DNA from: an uncultured Ruminococcus sp.
GTDB lineage: Bacteria; Bacillota; Clostridia; Oscillospirales; Acutalibacteraceae
Assembly (NCBI GenBank): GCA_902783065.1
Contig: CACZPV010000080.1
Coordinates: 1 to 16,555 of the forward strand
Reading direction: 5' to 3'
Length of the DNA: 16,555 nucleotides
Below the pieces are notes generated by a model. That model had not been told where the DNA came from and searched no databases. It worked only from the letters and a program-made list of their open reading frames with translations. Shown piece after piece: positions 8,048 through 13,637 of this stretch (positions within the stretch are counted from its first letter, which is position 1; every line of letters begins with the position of its first letter). The translations under genes and the position numbers were made by a program.

Positions 8048-8629
8048 TCAGGAATTATCTTTTTCTGTTTCATCCGTATCTGTTTCCGTCATTTCGTTTT
8101 TATCATTTTCGGAATCGTAGTCAGCGTTATCTTCCTGTTCAGTTTCTTTTGTCTGAACATCTTTGCTGTTCAGACTGTCTTCAGTTTTCTGAGTTCCTTT
8201 GGCTTCATTATTATCTGCCTTTTCATCCTCTGGAATATCGAGTTCATAACCGCTAAGAAATGTATAAGGAATACCGTAACCCAAAGCAACCGCTGCAATA
8301 CTTACCATTTCAGCAGCATTGGAAAGATCCAAAGGGAACGGAAGCATAGTAAAACAAGCCGCAAGGATAATATAAATTGACGGAAGGTCAACAAGAAGCA
8401 ATGCCGAAAATGAGAACCTCTTTACTTGTTTGCCATCGCCCACTCTTGTTGCATAAAAGAGAATCAATCCGAAAATAACAAATACTGCACTTTTAAGAAG
8501 CAGCTTTAAATTTGCATCTAACCCTGTAGAATCAGAGATAATTCCAATAAAGAAATACGAACAAATTACATAAGCAATCACCAGAAATGCCGAAAAAATC
8601 AAACCCGAAATATCTTTTTTCTTTTTCAC
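8048..8629 (-). CDS. Four-helix membrane protein with acidic disordered tail
   Basis: A 193-residue protein starting at a GTG codon, chosen because AAGGTGG lies 6 nt upstream. Four hydrophobic segments appear at about 8-30, 42-61, 74-96 and 106-127. The last 60 residues are strongly acidic and low-complexity (repeats of Glu, Asp, Thr and Lys), predicted disordered and probably cytosolic. I recognise no transporter or enzyme motif. It lies about 50 nt behind prmA on the same strand and may share its transcript. The YtxH-like, prmA and four-helix genes give no common functional theme beyond position. Confidence 0.72.
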   Translation of the reverse strand: MKKKKDISGLIFSAFLVIAYVICSYFFIGIISDSTGLDANLKLLLKSAVFVIFGLILFYATRVGDGKQVKRFSFSALLLVDLPSIYIILAACFTMLPFPLDLSNAAEMVSIAAVALGYGIPYTFLSGYELDIPEDEKADNNEAKGTQKTEDSLNSKDVQTKETEQEDNADYDSENDKNEMTETDTDETEKDNS

Positions 8630-8679
8630 GTTTATCCACCTTTTTCCTCATTAAACTTGATAATCAGATTTTTACCGTG

Positions 8680-9600
8680 TCATGATTTCTTTTTTGCCGC
8701 AAGACACAGCCATCCTTTTTCTTCATATTGCTCAAAAACTTCCAGATTGTCCGGCAACGCATCCAGAACATCCTGCAGCCTTGTATCAATAATACCGCTC
8801 ATAATATATATAGTATTTTCATCCATATGTTTTTCAATATCTGCCGAAAGCATTATAATAGCATCCGCAACGATATTGGCAGTAATAATATCATAGGTTC
8901 CCTCAACCTGATCAGCAAGGTTACCCTTAATTCCCTTATAACGATCTTCCACATCATTAAGTCTGGCATTTTCTCTTGAAGCCTTGACTGCCAATTCATC
9001 AATGTCAATTCCAACCGCACTTTCCGCACCAAGCAGCAGTCCGGCTACCGAAAGAATACCGCTTCCGCATCCCACATCCAGCATTCTGGTCCCGTTTTTC
9101 ACGTGTTTTTCGAGAGCTTCCAGACACAGCCTTGTGGTTTCATGAGTACCTGTTCCAAAAGCAAGACCCGGTTCAAGATTAAGAACAACCCTGCCGTCTG
9201 CATCATAATCATCACGCCATACAGGACGTATTAAAATTTTTTCGCCTACCGGTATTGGTTTGAAATACTTTCTCCAGTTCACAAGACAACTTTCCACATC
9301 ACAGCTTCCAGAGCTGATTTCACATGGTATATCTTCCGCATCAAGTCTTTCCCTGATAAAAGAAACCGCTTCGGCGGGATTTTCTTCGGGACTGATATAA
9401 ATATGGATTATTCCATGTTCCCTGTCTTTTTTCAAAAGTTCCTCATCAATAAGGTCAATATTGGCTATTTCCAAAACTTCCTGTTCAAGATCAGAATAAT
9501 CTTCAATATAAATGCCATAAGGTACCGTCATCTGTGCAATATTACCGGCTGTTTCAATATTTTCCGACGGCACTGTAACCGTTATTTCCGTCCAATCCAT
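8680..9600 (-). CDS. prmA: Ribosomal protein L11 methyltransferase
   Basis: PrmA trimethylates amino groups of ribosomal protein L11 using S-adenosylmethionine. The N-terminal substrate-recognition domain begins MDWTEITV and is followed by WRKYFKP at 109-115. The hallmark EPGLAFGTGTHETT spans 143-156, the SAM-binding motif DVGCGSG 175-181, the acidic ribose contact GIDID about 197-201, and the NIVAD motif 242-246 (usually N-hydrophobic-hydrophobic-A). The length of 306 residues is normal. A purine-rich AAAGGAAAAGG site precedes the ATG, and the start overlaps the upstream small gene by 19 bp, which implies coupled translation. Confidence 0.95.
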   Translation of the reverse strand: MDWTEITVTVPSENIETAGNIAQMTVPYGIYIEDYSDLEQEVLEIANIDLIDEELLKKDREHGIIHIYISPEENPAEAVSFIRERLDAEDIPCEISSGSCDVESCLVNWRKYFKPIPVGEKILIRPVWRDDYDADGRVVLNLEPGLAFGTGTHETTRLCLEALEKHVKNGTRMLDVGCGSGILSVAGLLLGAESAVGIDIDELAVKASRENARLNDVEDRYKGIKGNLADQVEGTYDIITANIVADAIIMLSADIEKHMDENTIYIMSGIIDTRLQDVLDALPDNLEVFEQYEEKGWLCLAAKKKS

Positions 9601-9854
9601 TTACCTTTTCCTTTCTTTTCTTTCTTATTTGCAGCTTCTGCCAGTCTTACAATCTTCTCCTCCGGAGCAATTTTATTTTCCGGCTGACCCTTGCCACCGA
9701 CTTTATAAATATTTTTATTACCACATTCGCTAAGAACAAATTTAAAATTAAACCCTTCTTTTATCGGTGCAAAAAGAAAGCCAATAAGCATTCCGCCTGC
9801 CGCACCTGCAAACAGTGAGAGCAGTGCTGTCAGAACAGCCGTTGATTTTTTCAT
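9582..9854 (-). CDS. Small YtxH-like membrane-anchored protein
   Basis: A 90-residue protein. I start it at ATG 9854, which has GGAGG 8 nt upstream; the longer frame would start inside that ribosome binding site. Residues 7-30 form a glycine-rich hydrophobic helix ending GFLFAPIKEG, the arrangement seen in YtxH-domain proteins. The remainder is polar and ends in a Lys/Gly-rich tail (KKEKKGKGKW). One Cys is present at 44. It overlaps prmA and shares the promoter at 10001-10029. YtxH proteins lack a settled function; the assignment rests on the helix pattern only. Confidence 0.65.
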   Translation of the reverse strand: MKKSTAVLTALLSLFAGAAGGMLIGFLFAPIKEGFNFKFVLSECGNKNIYKVGGKGQPENKIAPEEKIVRLAEAANKKEKKGKGKWIGRK

Positions 9855-9901
9855 TATTTCCGCCTCCAAACCAATCGAATCAACATATTATGTCCATTTC
9901 C

Positions 9902-9918
9902 GCAATCTTTTTGATTGC
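9902..9918. repeat. Small hairpin in the leader of the YtxH-like/prmA unit
   Basis: GCAATC and GATTGC form a 6-bp stem with a five-base loop (T on the plus strand, A on the transcript). It falls within the predicted leader of about 140 nt. No T-run follows, so it is not a terminator. Confidence 0.35.
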
Positions 9919-10000
9919 ATAAATAAACTTGAATACAAAGCACAAAAAAGAATTTTCCTAAACACTTACTTTTGCTGTATTGTACATTGCCTGCATACTT

Positions 10001-10029
10001 ATTATAAAACAAAGCAAAGATAAAAACAA
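10001..10029 (-). promoter_or_regulatory. Promoter for the YtxH-like/prmA unit
   Basis: On the minus strand TTGTTT and a perfect TATAAT are separated by 17 bp, about 145 nt before the first start codon. Transcription would begin near 9994. It points away from the plus-strand promoter at 10182-10210. Confidence 0.55.
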
Positions 10030-10040
10030 CTATAATTTTG

Positions 10041-10068
10041 TCTTAAATAATATATCTTAAATAATATA
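10041..10068. repeat. Perfect tandem duplication of a 14-mer
   Basis: TCTTAAATAATATA occurs twice in direct succession (10041-10054 and 10055-10068) and abuts the left arm of the large inverted repeat. It lies 12 bp upstream of the minus-strand -35 box. Confidence 0.8.
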
Positions 10069-10070
10069 CC

Positions 10071-10166
10071 GGCGAGCCGCCGGAGCCTAAATGTAAAATT
10101 TTTTTCGTCCACCACAGATGTATATACCGCTGCCAACTATAATTTTACACTTACCGGCGGCTCGCC
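10071..10166. repeat. Large imperfect palindrome with GC-rich 13-bp arms
   Basis: GGCGAGCCGCCGG (10071-10083) and its exact reverse complement (10154-10166) enclose a second inverted pair, TGTAAAATT (10092-10100) and AATTTTACA (10141-10149), with an 8/4-nt internal bulge and a 40-nt loop. The GC-rich arms stand out sharply from the AT-rich surroundings. It lies exactly between two divergent promoters. It could be a small mobile element of the MITE/REP kind, a structured RNA or a protein-binding site. No target-site duplication is visible. Confidence 0.7.
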
Positions 10167-10181
10167 AGTGTTAATTGATTA

Positions 10182-10210
10182 TTGAAAAAGTATATTTTAT
10201 TTGTTATAAT
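10182..10210 (+). promoter_or_regulatory. Strong sigma-A promoter upstream of the HSP90-like gene
   Basis: TTGAAA and a perfect TATAAT are spaced by 17 bp. Transcription is expected near 10217, leaving a leader of about 264 nt before the HSP90-like start codon. The -35 box begins 16 bp after the right arm of the large palindrome. Confidence 0.75.
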
Positions 10211-10216
10211 ATACAT

Positions 10217-10480
10217 ACTATCACTTATATATAACAAATTTTTTATAAGTAATTTAACTTTTCCACACTAAAATGTTCTGAAATTGAAATTAAATCAAGG
10301 CTTCAACTAATTTTTATTTTTCTTTTCAGTTGCCCTCCTGGTACAGACGGCCGGAAAGAAACCCCTGATGAATGTCCGCTTTTTGAGCGAAGCAGTTACA
10401 AGTGGAAATATGAGTTATTAACCAAAAATTCCTGTCAATGCAGATAATACTTTTATTAAAGACTGAAAAGGAGTTTCTAC
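10217..10480 (+). other. Long leader of the HSP90-like gene
   Basis: The first half is AT-rich; the second half (from about 10330) is more balanced in composition. It carries a frame open without stops to 10446 that includes CPPGTDGRKETPDECPLFER and ends SCQCR, but has no start codon with a ribosome binding site. It may be a decayed coding fragment or a structured leader. No known riboswitch or T-box signature is visible. The block TATGAGTTATTAA (10409-10421) recurs exactly at the 3' end of the HSP90-like gene (12259-12271). Confidence 0.4.
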
Positions 10481-12271
10481 ATGGAAAAAGATTATAAATT
10501 CAAAGTCAATCTCGGCGGTATGATCGATATTCTGTCTAATCACCTGTACAGTTCTCCTGATGTTTTCGTGCGAGAACTTCTTCAAAACGGCACAGATGCA
10601 ATAAGTGCACGAATGATTTCAGATAATGATTTTCCAGAAGAAAACGCAAAAATTGAGATCGAAGTTGAAGAAGGAAAAAGAATCATTTTTCGTGACAACG
10701 GGACCGGTCTGAACGAAGAAGAAATTCACAAATTTCTTTCCGTCATCGGTCAGTCTTCCAAATATGACATTGAAAATAACCGAGCCAGCGGTGATTATAT
10801 CGGGCGCTTCGGTATTGGTCTGCTCTCCTGCTTTATGGTAACCGACTATATCTGTGTACGCACCCGTTCCTATAAAACTCCCGATACGGTTCTTGAATGG
10901 AAGGGGATGGCAGACGGCACTTATACGATTGAAGAATCTGATGCAGATATTGCTGTAGGTACAGAGATTATTATTGAAAACAATAAGAAATCAAAAGACG
11001 GAACCATTGATGATTATTACAACTGCGATAATATTGCTAATCTTATTTATTATTACGGACTATTTCTGAAATATCCTGTTTACACGATTAACGGGGAAGA
11101 AAAAACCCGGCTTAATCTGAAATTTGATTTTGACACGGAAAAGAATAAAGAACTTTGCATGACACTCGGCAAGACCTTTCTTGGTGAAAACTTTCTGGAT
11201 TGCTTTACACTTCGTTCACCGACAGGTTTGTTCAACGGTATAGCTTATGTATTGCCATATCCCGTATCGGCTAACGTTCATAATATGCACAGAATCTATC
11301 TGAAGAATATGTTTCTGACCGAAAATGGTCACAAGCTTCTTCCCGAATGGGCTTTCTTTATAAGATGTATCATAAATACAGACAATCTGAAACCTACATC
11401 TTCAAGAGAAGACTTTTATGAAGATGAAGAACTGGAAAAGGCAAAAAATGAAATAGGTGATATTATTGCCGACTATTTTGAAGATCTTGATCTGAACAAC
11501 AAGGGACTTCTTTATAAAATTGTCAGTATTCACAGCTTAGCAGTGAAGTCTGTAATTGCATCAGGAAATGAACTGGACGATCTGCTTTTGCCGTATATAA
11601 TTTTCCATACATCTATGGGAGATCTGACAGGAAAAGATATCCTTGACTTTGGTTCAATAGCATTCTATACAACAGATGAAAACCAGTACAGACAGCTTGC
11701 ACCTCTTTATATACAAAGGAATCAACTTCTTATAAATGCAGGATATGTATATGAAAATGCGATAATAACCAAACTTGCGGATATTAGCAGAAAGACAGAT
11801 ATTCAAAAGCTGACAGATGCGGATATTGATTTTATGCTTGATGACAGTGAATTTGACGGTGATCCGGCAGCAGATAAACTTCTGAGGATTGCATCAAGGA
11901 TACTGAAAAAGTATGACTGCAAACCTGTACTTAAGGAGTTTCGTCCGTTTGAGATACCGACACTTTATACTATCAACGAAAAAGCATATAAAGCACGTCA
12001 GATAAAAAGATCGAAACAAAAGGCAAATAATGTATTTATGGGAATGTTAGATTCATTTGAAAACGATATCGCTGCTTCCACCGTAGCCTACCTTTATCTG
12101 AATACAAATAACCTTATTATACGCAAACTGATAAATTGTGACGATGATGATAAACTAAGCTGCTATATAGAAATACTATATGTACAGGCTTTACTGTCGG
12201 GTCATTTTCCGCTGCTTAATAATGAGATGAAAGTACTTAACGAAAATCTTTATAGACTTATGAGTTATTAA
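10481..12271 (+). CDS. Divergent HSP90/HtpG-family chaperone-like ATPase
   Basis: A 596-residue cytosolic GHKL ATPase of the HSP90 family. ATP-site motifs are intact: VRELLQNGTDAI at 30-41 (catalytic Glu 32, Mg-binding Asn 36, Asp 39), FRDNGTGLNEEEI at 70-82 (Asp 72) and GDYIGRFGIGLLSCF at 104-118. The middle domain keeps the stretch ending INTDNLKPTSSRED, with the phosphate-sensing Arg at 309. It differs from housekeeping HtpG in the first motif (family consensus ELISNASDA) and in its last 270 residues, which do not look like the usual dimerisation domain. AAAAGGAG precedes the ATG at 7 nt. It heads a plus-strand group with two helical-repeat proteins and a GNAT enzyme. From memory, actinobacterial HSP90-like genes also sit beside a TPR gene of this type. 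I expect protein remodelling, client unknown. Confidence 0.88.
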   Translation: MEKDYKFKVNLGGMIDILSNHLYSSPDVFVRELLQNGTDAISARMISDNDFPEENAKIEIEVEEGKRIIFRDNGTGLNEEEIHKFLSVIGQSSKYDIENNRASGDYIGRFGIGLLSCFMVTDYICVRTRSYKTPDTVLEWKGMADGTYTIEESDADIAVGTEIIIENNKKSKDGTIDDYYNCDNIANLIYYYGLFLKYPVYTINGEEKTRLNLKFDFDTEKNKELCMTLGKTFLGENFLDCFTLRSPTGLFNGIAYVLPYPVSANVHNMHRIYLKNMFLTENGHKLLPEWAFFIRCIINTDNLKPTSSREDFYEDEELEKAKNEIGDIIADYFEDLDLNNKGLLYKIVSIHSLAVKSVIASGNELDDLLLPYIIFHTSMGDLTGKDILDFGSIAFYTTDENQYRQLAPLYIQRNQLLINAGYVYENAIITKLADISRKTDIQKLTDADIDFMLDDSEFDGDPAADKLLRIASRILKKYDCKPVLKEFRPFEIPTLYTINEKAYKARQIKRSKQKANNVFMGMLDSFENDIAASTVAYLYLNTNNLIIRKLINCDDDDKLSCYIEILYVQALLSGHFPLLNNEMKVLNENLYRLMSY

Positions 12272-12306
12272 TCAGGACTAAACAAGGTTATAACTTCACC
12301 CTCATA

Positions 12307-12336
12307 CTGGCAGCAAAAACAGAACCTGTGTATAAT
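12307..12336 (+). promoter_or_regulatory. Candidate internal promoter before the first helical-repeat gene
   Basis: A perfect TATAAT (12331-12336) has CTGGCA 18 bp upstream (4 of 6 matches to the -35 consensus). Its start would fall near 12343, at the base of the stem-loop described next. This would let the two helical-repeat genes be expressed apart from the HSP90-like gene. Confidence 0.45.
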
Positions 12337-12342
12337 ACTGAC

Positions 12343-12409
12343 TCCTGATAAAAAACAGACAGTCTTTGCAGTCTGTTTACCGCAAATCCAAGTCTGCTTT
12401 CTATCAGGA
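12343..12409 (+). promoter_or_regulatory. Nested stem-loop in the leader of the 374-residue protein gene
   Basis: An outer 8-bp stem (TCCTGATA at 12343-12350 with TATCAGGA at 12402-12409) encloses an inner 8-bp stem (AAACAGAC at 12353-12360 with GTCTGTTT at 12371-12378) and a further AGTCTGC copy that could compete for pairing. It ends about 11 nt before the ribosome binding site. On the plus strand no T-run follows, so it is more likely a leader structure, mRNA stabiliser or switch than a terminator. Confidence 0.5.
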
Positions 12410-12432
12410 ATTGGTATAAAAGAGGTGATTGG

Positions 12433-13557
12433 ATGAATTATGAAGAATATAAAGATAGTTTTTTTGAGGGGCTTGATCATGGAGAACCTAAATGCAAAGG
12501 AATACGCAATGCAATTGATAAAGCTATGGAATTGCAGGATTATGAAAATGTACTGACGCTTTATGGTGTATTTATAGAAGAAGATACGTTTTATTGTGAC
12601 GGATTTCAGTCTGTAATTATTTTTCCGGAATATCAGTCTGTTTTTGAGCAGCATCCGGAATTTCATGAAAAAAACAAATATACATTAATGTGGTCTTTTA
12701 AATGGATAGCAGGAAGTGCCGAGGATTTTTATCAGGTAACCTTTGAACAGCTTGAAAATATGTATCGTCAGTACGGGGAATACTGTGACAGGTTTAAATA
12801 TAATAAACGAAGTTATTACAGAAAAATATGGAATTTTATGGATACATATGCAATAAAAAATTTTTCACTTTGCTCATCATGTGAGGAGGCACATAAACTT
12901 ATGATGCATTGCCAGCTTGATGAACTTAGTGAACCTGCTGCCGGAGAGGCTGACGATTTAACATCATATTATCTTTTTGTTGAAAAAAAAGTTCAGAAAG
13001 CCCTGAAAGCTGCCGATCGTATATTCTCAGGAAAACTGAGCTGCACTGTTGTACCGCATTATACGTATGCAAATTTTGCTGATTACTATTTTAATCATAA
13101 TGATATTGTAACTGCCGCAGATTATGCAGTAAAATCGCTGAGAATAATAAACCGTGACTTTGGCACTGATAAATCTATGATGAAGTATAAAGGGATGATT
13201 ATTTCTGTACTGGCATTTTATGATCTGCCCACAGCATTGAAATTCTTTCGCAGGCAACTTAATATATGTTATACAAATGAATGTGGGCTGGAGATGTTTT
13301 ATTTTTACAGAGGCGCGTATCATCTGTTTCTGAATCTTGAAAGAACAGAGCAGAAAACAGCAAGGCTCATTTTTCCGTTTAAAGAAGATCCGCTTTATAA
13401 AAAAAGTAATGTTTATTCTGTGTCAAAGCTCAGAGAGTTTTTTTATAATAAAACAAAGTATATTGCTGACAGATTTGATGAACGTGACAATAATCACCAT
13501 TTTAATTATTTGCTTAATAAAAAATATGATTTCGGAGATGCTGCTGCATTATCCTGA
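12433..13557 (+). CDS. Helical-repeat (TPR-like) protein, partner candidate of the HSP90-like ATPase
   Basis: A 374-residue all-helical cytosolic protein, homologous along its whole length to the first half of the next gene. The two align without gaps for the first 135 residues; shared landmarks include EEY..FFEGL.HGEP (4-19), FPEY (64-67), the LMW.FKWI core at 85-92 with DFYQ at 98-101, DELS at 163-166, GKL.C at 200-204 and REFFYNK at 334-340. The Cys pair of the neighbour (DCVAC) reads EPAAG here, while C204 is kept. Helix pairs with Tyr/Leu/Ala spacing (NFADYYFNHNDIVTAADYAVKSL) are TPR-like. The start follows AGAGGTG. Codon choice looks more AT-rich than its neighbours. Function is inferred only from the chaperone context. 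Confidence 0.72.
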   Translation: MNYEEYKDSFFEGLDHGEPKCKGIRNAIDKAMELQDYENVLTLYGVFIEEDTFYCDGFQSVIIFPEYQSVFEQHPEFHEKNKYTLMWSFKWIAGSAEDFYQVTFEQLENMYRQYGEYCDRFKYNKRSYYRKIWNFMDTYAIKNFSLCSSCEEAHKLMMHCQLDELSEPAAGEADDLTSYYLFVEKKVQKALKAADRIFSGKLSCTVVPHYTYANFADYYFNHNDIVTAADYAVKSLRIINRDFGTDKSMMKYKGMIISVLAFYDLPTALKFFRRQLNICYTNECGLEMFYFYRGAYHLFLNLERTEQKTARLIFPFKEDPLYKKSNVYSVSKLREFFYNKTKYIADRFDERDNNHHFNYLLNKKYDFGDAAALS

Positions 13558-13637
13558 ATTAAGAAGTTGTGTTAATTATTTAAGCTTCCAACTTGAAATC
13601 ATACTCTAAAAATATAAACAGAAAGGATGAAAATACT

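Noticed and set aside
10041..10166. CRISPR-like repeat array
   Set aside because: There are only two abutting 14-mers and one inverted repeat, with no spacers and no cas genes.
12351..12378. Possible minus-strand terminator (stem plus T-run)
   Set aside because: The T-run lies on the minus strand and no minus-strand gene ends here. It is better explained as part of the leader structure of the plus-strand gene.
13593..13637. Upstream ATG extending the 707-residue protein by 15 residues
   Set aside because: No ribosome binding site is present, and the paralogue aligns from the downstream Met, which has AAAGGAT in front.
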